From NCBI GenBank assembly GCA_024699855.1, contig JAMPIQ010000003.1, positions 1,922,001-1,986,000 of the forward strand: 64,000 nt of DNA. The letters are read 5' to 3'. The first letter of the stretch is position 1, and each line of letters opens with the position of its first letter. Shown here one piece after another: positions 1 through 16,657 of this stretch. A program made the translations under genes and the position numbers. The notes under the pieces were generated by a model. The model was given only the letters and a program-made list of their open reading frames with translations. It searched no databases and was not told the origin of the DNA. The DNA is from Aphelenchoides besseyi. Its lineage: Eukaryota > Nematoda > Chromadorea > Rhabditida > Aphelenchoididae.

Positions 1-432
1 CGCTCATCGAGCGACGAATCGGACGTCCGTTGATTTCGTTCACACACACGAGTTGGCAAACGGAAGCGCAACGAAACCTTAGAAATTGGTTGGATTACCG
101 TGAACAACGTGCAAAAACGTGAATTCTACATTCGAACCATCACCATACCCATTAGTGACAACTGATGGATGAAATGGAAGCCAGTCGTTGAATTTTCCAG
201 TTTTGTTTATTTCACGTTTTGACGTCGATTACCGAGTTATTTTGTCGAAACTTCGGTTTCTGAATCGAAACGCCGAGCTTTCTCACGACCAAACCCAATT
301 CGAGAGTTTTCAGATTTTCGTCACTTTTACCAATGTCTTGAAATCGACGCACTTGCAGTTCATCAACTAATTTCCGATTAAAATCTCAAACGTTTTGTCG
401 CAAATTTCAACCAACTTTCGACGGCAAATCAA
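1..432. other. 5' flank of ST7, no gene seen
   Basis: No coding region that I can support. The stretch probably carries the promoter and 5' UTR of the ST7 gene that starts at 433. Short open frames here lack recognisable protein content. Confidence 0.5.
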
Positions 433-3067
433 ATGGCTCAGGTAGAAATTTTGGTCCATTTGATTTCAGAACTGGCTTTTCAGCGTTGGCACGAACGGGT
501 TTTCGCGTGGCCGAGTTTGACGACTCGAAGTTACTTTTGGCTTCTGTATGCGCTTTCCGCCGTTTTCGCTCTCTACTGTTTGCGCGGACCGTTGAAGCTA
601 CCGGATGGTGAGTGTCTGAAAAGTCAATAGAAACCATTGAACTTACCGTTTCCAGTCCTCTCATTGTCGTCGTATTTCAACAACTTGACGCCCAAGTTCT
701 ACGTCGCTTTGACCGGCACTTCGAGTTTGGTATCGGGAGTTATTCTTATATTCGAATGGTGGTATTTCAAGAAGTAAGTCGGTTGCTGGGCAGGTGGAAT
801 CGAGCGATAAATCTTATTATGAGCGAAAAGTTTGCTCGAAATTGCGTAGTAACAAACGAAATTAGTTGGATTACTCGCAGACCAACTAATTTGCTGTCGT
901 AGCAGAAAACGAGCTTCGTCATTTAGTTTCAATTTTGTGCTCAGTAGTTTCATTGCGAGTGTCCACCGCGATAGCACCTGTCGAGAGGCATAACATTAAC
1001 TGTTCAGTCGACTTCTCGGCCATCAAAGCGCAAGGAAACGACAATTTTTGATTAAGTACAAAATGTTTTCGGTTGCTACGGAAAACTCGAATTGAGTCCC
1101 AGTTATCTCTGTTAATCATAGGTTGCAGAAAGAAATGACTTTTTCTACTAAAGCAAACCGTTAAATTTAAGTGACGACTCATAATTGCCGGTTGCCCACA
1201 ACACCAATTTAACGCAACATTTCAGCAACAACCTCGACCAAAATATGGACAGCGATGAGGGAAGCGAAGTCGACGACTCTATTGACTCTAATCGTAAGTT
1301 TCAATTTTGTTTTCTTTCTTGGATTCGTGACTTTCAGGCTACGGAGAGCAATTGGAAGCAGACGACTCGATGGACCTGAAAATTTGGCGCAATTCGACGG
1401 CCCTCTTCCGTGGCGCCGAATATCAGCGGTTCACAAAGTTGACGTCGAAAGAAGCACTCACATATTACGATCTAAATATTTCCGCTCAAGATCATCAGCA
1501 AATTTTTTGTTGTGACCAAGATAACGGGAAAGAAGACTACGAGAGTAAGTTCGTTTACTTGCTCATCGTCTATTCGTTGATTTAGTTATGTCATTGGCAT
1601 GGCGAGAACGCGACAGTACGCAGCGGATTGCGGCTGCTAAACGAGCTCTCGAAATCAATTCGGAGTGTGCACCGGCGTTGATTCTGTTGGCTGAAGAAGA
1701 TTGTAAAACACTTACGGAAGCAGAAGAACTGCTAAGGTTTGCACTTGCGTCTAATTTGTAGCTTTGGTTTTAGACGGGCCCTAAAATCTGCTGAAGTTGC
1801 TTATCGACGAAGTCAGAATACCTTCCAATACGATTTGGATTCCACTGAACGTAGGCAAACATTCAGAATATCTGAGGGCTGTGATCGATTTACAGGAACT
1901 CGTGATATGAACATGTTGGTGTTCATTCGACGACGGATTGCGATGTGTGCACGTCGACAGGGTCGATTGCGAGAAGCCATCAAGATAATGAGAGACGTTC
2001 GTTCTTTGGCCCATCGAAGTTTCTTACCATGAGCTTTCAGTTGATCAAAGAATATCCGTTAATGAACGTGATGAATATCCACGAGAACCTCATTGAAGCT
2101 CTTTTGGAACAACGAGCGTATGCTGATGCTCAGGCAGTTTTAGCAAAATACGACGGTAAGAATATTCTCCTATGCTTTGCAATCTTGATTTAGACAATGC
2201 ACTTCCAAATTCGGCGACAATTTGTTATACTCGTGCACTTCTGAAGACTCGTTTGGTGGCGGACAAGTGAGTTTGAATCGAAAAATTTAAATTCAGGTTT
2301 GATTTCAGATTTGACTCGGATACAATGAGAAGACGTGGCTTTTCGTCAGCCGAACTGTCGGCCGTTGAAGCAATTCATCGTGCCGTGGAATTTAACCCTC
2401 ACGTTCCAATGTATTTGCTCGAAATGAAACCTCTGATCTTACCTCCGGAGCATGTACTTAAACGTGGCGATTCAGAAGCAATCGCTTATGCTTTTTGGCA
2501 TCTGCAGCATTGGAAACGAGTTGAAGGAGCACTTCAAGTTCTTCAATATACGTGGGAAGGAAGTAAGCGATCAAATCTTTTACTTTGTTTTACAACACAA
2601 TTTCCAGCCTTCCGATTGATTCCAAATCCAACAGAACACGGTCGAGTTTTCTACGCGTATCCGGTTGGCACAACGGCTGCCGACAAAGAGCTTTTGCCGA
2701 GTAAGTTAACATGCTTGAACATATTACACAAAATATTTCAGGTTGGCACGAGGTTTCGATTTATCCGAAAAAAACCTTTCCACTAGGTACGATTTTCACG
2801 ACGTTCGTTTGTTTGAGTGTTGCAATTCTCGCCATCGTTTTCCATCATTTTCCGCAGTATATGCACGAATGTTTGGATCGAGTGGGTTGAGGGATTGAAG
2901 ATCTAATTCGCTTTCGATTTCAGAGCGTGAATTACGTTTTCGAGTTTTTCGTTGCAATCGGCGATTTCGTTTGTTCGTATTTACCCGAGAATTTGTTGGC
3001 TCTATTGGCGTCGAAATCACCGGTTCAATCAGGCACTTCAGGTGCGAATCCGACAGTTAAAATGTAG
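433..3067 (+). CDS. ST7: ST7 (suppressor of tumorigenicity 7) homolog
   Basis: Multi-pass membrane protein of the conserved animal ST7 family, whose molecular role is poorly known. I placed 13 exons: 433-607, 656-773, 1226-1293, 1338-1544, 1586-1736, 1774-1850, 1896-1996, 2041-2155, 2194-2266, 2309-2562, 2608-2700, 2742-2881, 2924-3067. They sum to 1,716 nt, or 571 aa, with all phases consistent. Family signatures seen include [17 protein letters not shown] and ILIFEWWYF near the N-terminus, [24 protein letters not shown], the [17 protein letters not shown] helix, [36 protein letters not shown] and [19 protein letters not shown]. There are hydrophobic segments near residues 30-50, 75-90 and in the last 80 residues. 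The middle of the protein is TPR-like helical repeat. The intron at 1737 has a weak donor (GTTTGC). The start gives the family-like N-terminus directly before the first TM segment. Confidence 0.95.
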
Positions 3068-3378
3068 CGGGAATGATGTGCTATTGGTTAAAAGTTCTCA
3101 TAAAAAGTCATCGTCTTGATCTCCACTTATTTGTAGTCTTAAAGACATCGATTAGCTGCATGAATGTGTGTGGCCGAAAACATAAGTTGCTATTTAAATC
3201 ATGAAATCATTATCAAATTCTGCTTAAATCTCAATTGTTACCTTCTTATTTCCGATGTTGTTCATTTCTAGTCATTTCGAAAGATGGAATAAAAACTTGC
3301 GTAACTGATCGTCTTGTCATTTAAGTTCAACCGTTTAACTCGATCGGTTTCCATTTTTCTGTTCATTTTAAAACAAAA
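3068..3378. other. ST7-MON2 intergenic
   Basis: About 310 bases between two same-strand genes, containing AATAAA-type sequence near 3289. No further gene is seen. The spacing is wide for a nematode operon, and I see no clear operon signal. Confidence 0.4.
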
Positions 3379-6300
3379 ATGAGTGTCAGTTGGTCAATTT
3401 CAGCGCTTATTTGTGGTCGATCGACGTCGAATGCGAGACAACGAGAAGATCCACGGTTTGTTTATGCTTCAACAATGGCGGTAATGGCCAACGATCCCAA
3501 GAAATTGATCGAGTACCTACTCGGTGATATGCGTGTGTTGTCAACAGAGGCAAGAAAGAAACATAATCACGTCAAAGAAGTGGGTTGTTATCATTAACCT
3601 TTCGAAATCGTTGTTTCTAGGCTGCAGAATCGTGTTTGGTGAAAATTCGTAACATCAACGACAATTCTGGATCGCATAGTTTGCTTCAAAACATTCGATC
3701 GGCATGCACCGAAATTCTTCATCCGTTGATTTTGGCGTGTTCGACAAAGAATCCGAAATTGGTCCAAATCGCTCTACAAACCATTCAACACATGTTGCAA
3801 TATCGAGTTGTTTCTGCAGTGAGTTTCTTGTGTTCATAAAGTTTATACGCAATTTAGGATTGTTCTCCATCGATTGTCAATGAATTGTGGAACTTAACGG
3901 AAAATGAGTGCGAAGAATTGCGGGTTCTTCAAACACTGACACCGTTCGTGAGTGCCGAAGTTTTGGTCACCGATACTTCGCTTGCAAAGGTGCTTCAATA
4001 GATAGTTTGAGTCTAAAAGTTTATTTAGTGTATTGGTTTGGCTATTCACTTGAACTTTTCCAAAGATCCATCGGTTATCAACGCGGCGTCGGCAGCAATT
4101 CGACAACTTTTCAGTTGCGTATTTGAACGGGTAATACAAGAAGATGGAATGAAAGGCGCGGCGGAGTTGCAGATTGTTCCTCAAACCGTTCGCCAAACAA
4201 ACCCGATTGTTCCACCAACATTGCGACCGTGTGCTGCCGATGGCTATCTTCTGCTGAAGGTGCGTGTGCAATAAGCTTTGAGAAACGACATTTGACTTTA
4301 CAGGACCTGATGGCTCTAATTCGAAAAGAAGCACCGTCATGGTTGATTGGTGTCAAACGAATTTCACTTACGTTGGCTTTGGAGTTGTTGGAAGCGATAC
4401 TCAAAAACTATCCGTCAATTTTTTTCAAACATTCCGAGTTTGCCGAACTTCTGAAGAACAATATTTGTCCTCAACTAGTCAAATTATTTGTCGGTGAACG
4501 TGATCTAAAGGTAATGGACAAACGAGTTTCAACACTAAATGTTTTTAGTCAATTTCCGAATCTTCGCTTTCAGTCAACGGTCAATCCACAGCTCAGAATC
4601 GACGTTCGATGTCCACGTTGTCGAGTTCGTCGATTCAATCGAATAGTCAGCAACAGAAACCGTTCTTTTCGGTTATGATGCGATCGATTCGAATAACCTA
4701 CGTTTTGATTTCGTTGTATCATGAAATTTTGGTAACTTTCAGTTTTTGTTCATCAATGAAAATTTTGTTTTAGTCGTTGCAAACTGAAATTCTACTTTCT
4801 TTTCTTCTTGAACTTTTAACTCCGGAGATTCAAGAATGGCAAACTGCAATGGCGTTGGAGGTGATTCATAAGCTCATCGTTCAACCGATTCTGATGGCTT
4901 GGTTTTGTGAGAATTACGACATGCAACCCAACTCGAACAAGTTGGTTGAATCAATTGTCGCAAAATTGAAAACCTACATTATCCGTCTATTCGAACATGG
5001 TAACTTCATTTCTACGTGTTTCAATTGAATGATGTTTAGTTGCAATTGACGATACACTCAATGAACGAGATATGTCGGCAATGCGTGGAGCACAAAACGG
5101 ATTTGTTTACAATGGTAAAATCCATCTAAATTACAAAGCTAATAGATTTGCTGTTCAGGAAGTTTTACTCCTTTGTTAGAGAATCTGTCGGCAAAACGTT
5201 GGGTCATGTAAGAGAACGAATCGATGTTGTTTGATAGGACGGTTGTTTTCAGCTTAGAGTGGCTTGAAAAGAATGATCCCGCTTCTGTTCCGGTCGGTTA
5301 TTGTTTGTCGGTTGCTCACTATACGCTCATCGATATCACACATAGCATCTACGCGGTGATCGAAGAAGATTCCTCGCCAACATTTCGCAAATCATCGTCA
5401 GATGAAACAGAAAAGAAACGAAAAGGTACAGAAACTGACCACTGACGTATTTGATTCGCATTTTAGAATTGTCATCTAAACTCTTTGCGTCCGCTTATCC
5501 ATCTCTGCTCTCCGGTTTAACAGTTCTGTTGGAAGCGAGGTGATCATCCGAGAAGTTTTGTTATCAAAAACTGATTTCAGTATTGACGATGCGATATCCG
5601 AGACAACTCTCAACTGCATGTCAACTGTTGTTTTGTTGGCCTGTAAAACAGTGAACAAAGAAGCACGAACATTGACTTTACAAGCAATTTGCCGAGCAGT
5701 ATTACCGCACAGCTACTTCGACGGATTCATTGATCGCTCATCACCGGCAACATTAAACGGTTCAACAACCGAAGAGAATGGGAACTTGCCGGCAAAATGT
5801 GAGCAAGTTTGATTTCATTTTATTGTCTTGAATCTTAGCAGTTCAATCGGAATCCCACGTATATGGCGAGCCATCACAAGTGGTTGCTGTAGGAAGCGTT
5901 TGTCCAACTCCGGCGGTATCCTTCACTCAACTCAACACTAATGTTCTCGTATGTTCAACGTTTTTGGTTTCGATTTAAATGCTCGCTTTTTAGTTGACAT
6001 CGAAGAACATGCAAGTTGCTCGTTTGCTTATTCAATGTGTTCAATCGAATGGAGAGATGTTGAACGAAAGTTGGGACGTCGTTCTCACTACTTTACAACA
6101 CTTGTTTTGGATTCTTGGAATGAAACCCACGGCTAACGGCAATTTTCGATCCGAATCTTCAAGTGGCAATGCTCCGACGAATACTGAAACTTCGAATACA
6201 ACCTTTTCCAATGCCACAGCTGCTGGTTCATCAACGACAATGGTCACCACAGCATTCAGTTCCGAGCTACCGAATTTAAATCAACAACTAAATCGTCTAT

Positions 6301-9300
6301 TCGAATCGACCGGCGAATATACGGACGTCAGTTTGCATCACGTAATTGCTGCTCTGTGTAAGCTGTCGTCTGAAGCAATGATGGTGGCACAAGCAAGTAT
6401 AAATCGCGAACCGTCTTTCTTTTCTGTTGCGAAGCTGTTACAAACCGGATTGTGTAACATGAAACGATTGCAAGTGTTTTGGAAGCCGCTGGTTGCACAT
6501 TTGCTGGAGGTTTGAAAGCACACATCTCACTGAGCATAGAGACTTTAGATTTGTTCACATACGAACGTACCACTTCGTGATTGGGGTGCTGTCTCGTTGA
6601 CTACGTTAGTTAAAGTTGGTCTTCAATCGGTGTCACAGATCACTGACAATAAATTGGATGAAATCGTAAGTATGAGTTTCTGTTGAAAGATATGAATGAT
6701 CCAGAAATTCGAACAAATCATCTTCACACCATTAGCATCGATGAGCGAAATCGAGTATACGGACGTTCGCTCCAAACAACTCGATTGTCTTTCGCATATT
6801 CTTCAATCCGATAGTCGACAATTAAGTTCGCAGCTGTGGCCCTTGATCGTTCGAATTGTCACGTCTGTTGTTGAATCGAAAAACTCGTACATTTTGAAAC
6901 CATCTAATCATGTTCTAATTAATGGTTTTAGAGCAAATGCTGAGCTTGTTGACCAGGGATTTACCGTCGTAAAGTTGATCATCAAAGAGTTTATGAGCAA
7001 TTTGCCATTCGAATGTGTTCAAATGGTCGTTGAAACGGACGCACAATACGGACATCAACAGTTGAACATGAACATTTCGTTGGCCGCAGTTGGATTACTT
7101 GTAAGTTTGGATTTTAGCTATTTGCTTAAACTTTTCGGTTGTTTAGTGGGACGTTTCGGATTATGTTTCAAAAGAAGGAAAGAATCATGAGCCTCCACAA
7201 GTCGAGCAAATGTGGTTGGTTCTATACAATTGTTTAAGTGAGTTGTGTGTCGATCCACGACCTCCGATCCGAAAAAGTGCCTGCGATACATTGCTTCAAA
7301 CTGTTGCGGCTCATGGTCATTTGCTGAACACACGTACGTGGTCACATTTAACGTGGAAAGTTGGTTTCAGACTAAGATTAACTGTTTCCATATGTCAATT
7401 TTAGATTCTCTTTCCAATGCTTGACAAAGTCCGCGTCGAAACTCGAGGCGCATCAAATCAATGTACAAGCAGCGCCAATTTGGGGGCGAAAGACATTCAC
7501 GTTCATTACACCCGAAATACCGAATCCAAGCAATGGGCCGAAACGACAGTTAAGACATTGGGTGGCGTTGTAAAGATTTTCAATGCTCAACGAAACACAC
7601 TTCTTGGTTTAGGTTTGTTTATTCTGTTTTTGAATGTTGACTTTGTTATTGTAGAGAACTTTGGTTCTTGTTGGATGAATTTGCTCAACTACATTGAATA
7701 TGTTGCTGGAACTGATAATTCGGAGATGTCGCTTACTGCCGTCAAATGTTTCCAAGAGTTGTTATTTGGACGCGCTCAATCGGTGCAGAAGTCATCGACA
7801 AAAGGAAGTCGTAATAACACGGCAAGTCCGCAAGAAGAAAATGCGTTGCCATTACCCGAAAAGCTTTGGATCGTTTCGTGGGCCGCCTGGTTGCGGGTAG
7901 CAAGAGCTGTGGTATCACCGGTGATTCCCGAAAAGTCGCTTTTCGACTCCGACCTTCCAACTGAAAAGTTAGCTGCCTAAAGAGTTAACATAAAACATCC
8001 GTTTCTTTTAGTCGAACATATCTAAAATCCTACATTCCACATTCATACCATTTCACTACACTTCTGAGTGCATTTCAACCACTTTTCTTTCGGGTTTCAA
8101 AAGAGTTGGACGTGTGCGAAGTCAAAGCCGATGGCGTTTTATCGATATTTAAGGTAATGACAAGAATCTTTTAGCTGTTTATATTTTCATTTTAGGCAAT
8201 AATAAGTACGCCAAAGTCACCGGAACGTGATCCATTCAAAATGCACGTTCAGAATTCCGATATTAGCCCTGCACAAGAGTGTATTTTGGATTGTCTTTAC
8301 GTGTTGTATCAGGTAATTAAATTAGCTATCTGTTCACATAAGTGTTTAGGATGAATTGGAACCTAATTCGAAACTGCGAAGCGCAATCCCCGACTTATTG
8401 CGAACCTTATTGGAATTTGTTTCTTACACAATTCGTCCTCCAACCTCTGAATTCCCGGCTCAAGCCGGGCCTGATGGTCAGATCACGTGGGCACAACAAA
8501 ACCTCATTGCTTTTGGCGAACTTTGCCTTCGTACTTGTGTTTCCTATTATTCGACGGTTGCCAAGCATAATGAGGTGATCGATGAGTTGGTTTTCGTTGA
8601 CATTATTCGCGTAAGTTAAGACTATTGCTCACTATTAGATTCTGCTCTTTAGACTATCTCTGAACCGTTGGCTCTCAAATATCAATGTCCTGCACAAAGC
8701 ACGTGGAAGATCGCCGCCTCTTCGTTGATGTCCGTTTGTGAAGTGGGAATGCCAATTGCTCGTGAAAAAGGTTGATAATAGTTTCAAAAAACTTACTACG
8801 TGATTTGCTTTCAGCTGAACATTTCGAGGTTTTGTGGCCTGTGTTAGCAAATACAATGGAAGAGTTTCTGTTCACGTCTTCAAGATCAGAAACACCATTG
8901 AATGCCGATGAACGAAAACGGCACGAATACGTTGATTGTCAAATAATCGATTTGATACGAAACGAGATTTTGCCACATGCCGAAAAATATCCAAGAGAAT
9001 TCATGCAACGTGTAATCGACATTTTGAATCGTGGATCAATCAATACGATGGATCCGAATGATGTTATGGGTAAGCCACGGTTTCCTATCCTTGAGCTTCT
9101 TTGAAAGTTGTTGTTTGGAAGACGTTTTTGATTTAATCGCGGCTATTATGTTAATCCATTTGGTTGCGGTGTTTTCCGGGTGATTTCGAATAATCTGTGG
9201 TATGTATTTAGCTTCAGATTCGTTCCAACAACGTGCCGATTTATCGCGTGTTTGTTTCACGGCGCTTCTATCGTTGAGCGGAAGCGATGTTGTGGACACG

Positions 9301-9733
9301 AGTTTCGGATCATCCAATGATTCGTCAAGTCGCAAGAATTCGGCGGCAAACTCGTTGGGTTCGACCGCCATTTCATCGCTTTTATTGAGATGTAAACAAG
9401 TGAGTTAGCAGACAAAATAATTTAACTGAACAAACTCGTCAGGTGCTCAATAATTACGCTCGAGATGAACAAGGTTCCGGTCATTTTCGTTTGCCACAGG
9501 AGCGAATCTTCGAAGTTATCTCTGTTCTTCGAGCCGTTTCCACGCTCATCGATGGTTTGGCCAAGAAGCCCGAAACCGTACATTCGCCGTTATATTCCCA
9601 TTTGGCGGGATTGCATCCGAATTTGGTACAACTGATTCCGAGTTGTCGTTCCGATCAACAGGTTCAACATGCGCTTATGACCGCTCTCAACGCCTATCAA
9701 ACCCTTCTCTTACTTAACATCCATTCCAAATAG
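3379..9733 (+). CDS. mon-2: MON2-type Golgi trafficking protein (Sec7/BIG-related)
   Basis: Homolog of MON2/Ysl2, a large helical-repeat protein of the trans-Golgi and endosome that works with Dopey and Arl1-type GTPases in membrane traffic. It lacks a Sec7 catalytic domain. About 25 short exons can be followed end to end. Conserved blocks match the animal protein in order: LSTEARKKHNHVKE, the HEAT-like N-terminal repeats, QQVVAVGS, LTSKNMQVARLLIQCVQ, a block ending WILGMKP, LNRLFESTGEYTDVSLHH, LLQTGLCNMKRLQVFWKP, ELCVDPRPPIRKSA, QWAETTVKTLGGVVKIFN, PVLANTMEEFLF, NEILPHAEKYPREF, and ISVLRAVSTLIDGLAKKP close to the stop. The family N-terminal similarity begins only at the in-frame ATG at 3475, so translation may start there rather than at 3379. 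Length is roughly that of human MON2 (about 1.7 kaa), estimated by subtracting introns. Confidence 0.93.
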
Positions 9734-10822
9734 TCATTGTAGATTTGTGTCGTAAATATTTGTTGTTCCATTCACTTCTAGCAATAATTCGGTTGCCTAT
9801 TTGATTAATAGCGGGATTTCGATAAGACGCCTTAATTTCTATTTTCCAATTTCTTTTCGAGTGTATGCCTAAGATGCAGCTTGGCTTGTATAAATAAACA
9901 TTCAACATAAACGTGTGTACAGACTATACTATAAGCCAATAACTAAACGAAAACATGTGGTTTTTAAGGTTTGCTCCACAATGTGCAGTTTGTCTTTTTG
10001 TATAACCGCAAATCAAGCGACGGAAACACACCACCAGTTTAGCCCACAAGTTGACATACAATACACAAACTTTTTCGAGCAAATAAACTCATAATTTTAA
10101 TTGATAAACGAAAGTTGATTTGAAGACAAAAATTAGTGAATTAGAAAGGATTGCAAGATTAAACTTTGACAAGGAACGTCGATTGAGAAAGCTGATTGTC
10201 AAGATATGTTCCTCTAAGCCATTGAATGTATTTGTAATCCACAATAATTTCTCAGTTTTCCATCAGTCACAAACGAAATGCGTTCAACTGTTTGTCAAAA
10301 TTTGGTCAACAGTCGAAGAATCGCCAACAATCGATGTCGACTCCCAACGCGATCAGTCTGCTCAGTAGCGTTATTTTAGTCAGCAGCCATATACTGGTCA
10401 GTCGACTGATTTAGTGTGGTCAGAAAGGTCGGATCACGATCCGAATCTCCTTTTCGAGGGTTTTTATGGGCATCATTTGGCCGGGGCTGAGATTTTGTGA
10501 TTGGGTTTGCGAAGATCCGGGGTTCATGTTGTTGAAACCCCGAATTTTGGGGGTTTGAAACCAAAAGTCATCGTTTTTGAGGAAAACAATGCCTTGAATT
10601 TCGAAACCCGAATTTCCATCGATTTGCCCTAAAAGCGATGGCAAACCGATCAAACTCAGAGAAGAGGAGCAACAGCAAAACTGTTTCTCCTAATGCAACG
10701 TCAACAAAAACAAATGCTGACGTTCAACTTCTTTTCGATCTTCATCTCGCGTGTTTTCCGCGAAAGATTTCGGCCAATAACTTTTTTTCAGAAAACGAAA
10801 AGCGATCTGCTCGGCTTGAAAA
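9734..10822. other. Intergenic region, MON2 3' end to cdc-48
   Basis: AATAAA-like signals lie near 9893 and 10082. Open frames on either strand (10120-10368, 10376-10653, 10638-10937) have no recognisable protein content, and the last is out of frame with CDC-48. Treated as 3' UTR and cdc-48 upstream region. Confidence 0.5.
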
Positions 10823-13838
<3,016 letters not shown>

Positions 13839-15113
13839 TTCTGGTGTTTAACTACCTGTAACAGCGAATCTCATGTTGTAATCGCTTGTAAATGTGCCTT
13901 TTTTTCAAGCAATTAAGTTAAAAAATAAAATGAATGTCTTGTAGCTTTTGAATTCAATTTTTCGCAAGGAAATGTGAATCGAAAGGAATCCAAATGAATT
14001 GTGAAACCAGTAAATAAACTTTAAGAACTATTGACGAAAAAACTAATTCATGTGTTTTCCTTTGTTGGCTTTACTGGCCATTTCGAGCGTTTGACTGCGG
14101 ATTATAGAAGATCGATGTGAAAGCGAGTGTTCACTCAACTTATCTTGTAGTCCATAGAATTCAACGTTTTTGGTTCTTCACTTCCAACAATTCTGTCATT
14201 TAAATAAGTTTTTTGGGTCTTAGCTAACTTACTTTCTCATGAGTTCTGTCGCGCTCCAGAAAAGGATCTTCCTTTTGGAGGCTTGTTGACAAAAGACGTA
14301 AATCCAAGTGATTGGTCGATAGTTTATCGAATCTCAAACTTGGGTTAATAAACCAAACAAATAACACAACGAAACACGAAAGAAAAGAAAAAACACGGAG
14401 AACGGACAAACGATCAACTACTCAGAAACACGATTTGGAAGAAAGAGAAGCTACCGTAGTCGGCGGAGAGTTCGGCCGACCGGAGCGAGGAGCAAAAAAA
14501 TTATAAGAGCATTGAAAAGGAACGGCGCGATCGGTAGGAGAATGGGCGGAGTTAAGAAAAGGATGGGAAAGGTCGAGCCGCCGAGTTACCGTTTTCTCTC
14601 CTCAAGCGACAGTTCTATCAGTAAAACAAGGCTTCTTTTAAGTCTTGGTAAGAACATTGGACACTTGAAATTGATGGTGCGATTGCTGCGTTGTGTTTCA
14701 ACTGTAATTTTGATCACATGAGTTGGAGTTGTCGAACTTATTATCGACTGTTTTTTGGTTATTGGAGAATCTTATAGATACAGGGTTTTTGTTCGATTTT
14801 AGTTGTAATATTGACCTTCAATCAGTAGCTAAGATTCTTGACGACATGATTACAAAGCAAGAAAGCGAATGCTCCGATCAATGCGTTCTATCCAAGTGTC
14901 ATTAAGTGACTCACGTAAACAAAAATGACGTTTATCTTACACGTGAAATCACGATGATAAGTTGGTTGTTGACAGAACTAAGCGGATTAACAGACCTTTT
15001 AGAGTTCAGAAACCAACGGAAGTGATGTAAACATGTGCCGTTCAATAGAAGTAAAAGCGGTTTCTGAATTGTCAATGAGTTGGAATAGGTCAATTCAGTG
15101 ACAGTCATTTGGG
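13839..15113. other. Intergenic, no gene seen
   Basis: Holds the cdc-48 3' end (AATAAA near 13924) and about 1.2 kb without supported coding sequence. A purine-rich stretch (14380-14580) gives short lysine/arginine-rich open frames that I do not regard as genes. Confidence 0.5.
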
Positions 15114-15120
15114 TATATAA
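15114..15120 (+). promoter_or_regulatory. TATA box
   Basis: TATATAA 58 bases before the start codon at 15178. It fits a single TATA-driven promoter of the small secreted-protein gene. Confidence 0.6.
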
Positions 15121-15177
15121 ACGAACACTGAAGTCCAGTTCTTCAATATACAATTCGGCTTCATTCCGAACTTCAAG

Positions 15178-15568
15178 ATGTTCACTCAAAAACTGATCAC
15201 CGTCTTTGTCGTCGTTGGACTTGTGAGTTCTCGTCTTTTGGTTTTATTTGAGTTTCTGATTTCAGTTGATGGCTACCTTCGCTTTTTCTGCTCCAGTCAA
15301 TGTCTTGCCATCGGCAGTCGAAGAAGTTGTCGAAGAAGTGGTCGGTGAGGTCGAGGAAATTGCCAGTGGATTGGAAGAACTGGCGAGTGGTGCAAGTGGA
15401 AGCGGGGCGGAGATCACTTCTGTCATCGACTATCTGATCAAATTGCTCGAAAAGGAGTTGAACTTGATCGAAGGCTCTGGATCGGGACTTTCTCTTTTTG
15501 AATCGAAATTAGGAACAAATAAATTCATTGCATTAGCTCGTGTGTTTGTTCAAAACGAAGAAGCATAA
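15178..15568 (+). CDS. Small secreted acidic protein, unrecognised family
   Basis: Two exons (15178-15222 and 15266-15568) encode 115 aa. Residues 1 to about 23 form a signal peptide (MFTQKLITVFVVVGLLMATF), with likely cleavage near AFS-AP. The mature part is short and acidic: a run of valine/glutamate repeats (EEVVEEVVGEVEE), a Gly/Ser/Ala linker with two GSGS-type turns, and a hydrophobic helix (VIDYLIKLLEKELNLI). There are no cysteines after the signal peptide. I do not recognise the family. A TATA box and compact structure suggest a highly expressed, perhaps tissue-specific secreted product. Confidence 0.75.
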
Positions 15569-15769
15569 TTGACGATGTTTCTTTGTATTCCTAGCTTTAC
15601 AAACGACATGTGCATGTTGAGCATTTTCAAGAACAACCACTCTACAGCACTTCCGGGCTTAGAGATTGAACAGAGACGTACACAAAGCATTCAGTCAACA
15701 AAGTTTATTACAGAAACAATCAACATTTAAGAACCGAATAGACACGTTGCATCAACGAGACGTTGGAGT

Positions 15770-15928
15770 TCAAGAGATTTTCCATTTCCGTCGACCCATG
15801 ACCAACTTGTAGTTCTCGGCACCGCGTTTGACGAACTTCAAAGCAAAGTCGATGAGTTCCGAGTCGTCGTGTTTCACAGCCACGCTTTCCGAAGAGAACG
15901 TGCGCTTCAACGACTTCAAAAATGACTT
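15770..15928 (-). CDS. Terminal exon of an unresolved minus-strand gene
   Basis: A good acceptor (TTTCAG) opens a frame of about 52 codons that ends in TGA, followed downstream by AATAAA near 15705. The translation (KSFLKSLKRTFSSES, then a helical, basic end) looks coding. I could not find an upstream exon that joins in frame: the nearest candidate gives an immediate stop. Either a first exon lies further right or this is a relic. Family not recognised. Confidence 0.35.
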   Translation of the reverse strand, partial: KSFLKSLKRTFSSESVAVKHDDSELIDFALKFVKRGAENYKLVMGRRKWKIS

Positions 15929-16657
15929 CTGAAACACAAACAATAAGAAAAACAAGCACTTCAATTACCAGTTATGACCTTCTACCGTAGTGGTCTCATT
16001 ATTGATCATTTTTGAATCTATCGTTGACTCAAGGACCATCATGTTTCCAAGGCATTACGTCCACACAACGAAGCTCGTTCAAACAAATAACACTTCAATA
16101 ATCATAACTAGCTTTTCGTCGCCAATCATTCTCATCCGAACGCAATCGTGTTTTTTGCAGTTGATTGGGAACAACAAAGACGGTTATTCACTAGAGGTCA
16201 TCGGCGCTTGGATAATTGAAAAGAACGCGATTTGAAAAATTTTGGCCAACAAAAGAGCTTGGCGTGGTTAGTGAGATTGGAAACTGACCTCGAGTAATGC
16301 GGAGGCCAAGAGTCCGGGCTATAAGAAACCCTGAATGAAACGAAGTTTTATCAGTTAGTAAACGGCCAACTTCGTGCAGATCGGGAAATGATGGAGGAAG
16401 TGCATGAAGAACAAAATTTATTGGAAATCGCGACATTCTTCGTCAACAACGCGACCTACAAAAACTTGGACGCCCAGGTAATAACCAAATTGTTTCATTT
16501 TTTATTTTACTGATTTCAGGCTCTTGCAATTAGCAGAATAATATTGCTAGTTGGGGACTAACTGCGTAGCCCATTTGATGGTGCAGTTTTAGCGTAAAAG
16601 AGCGTTTGTGAATACAACAATCTTATGTTGTACGCCGAGATGATTGGTTTGGTTTAG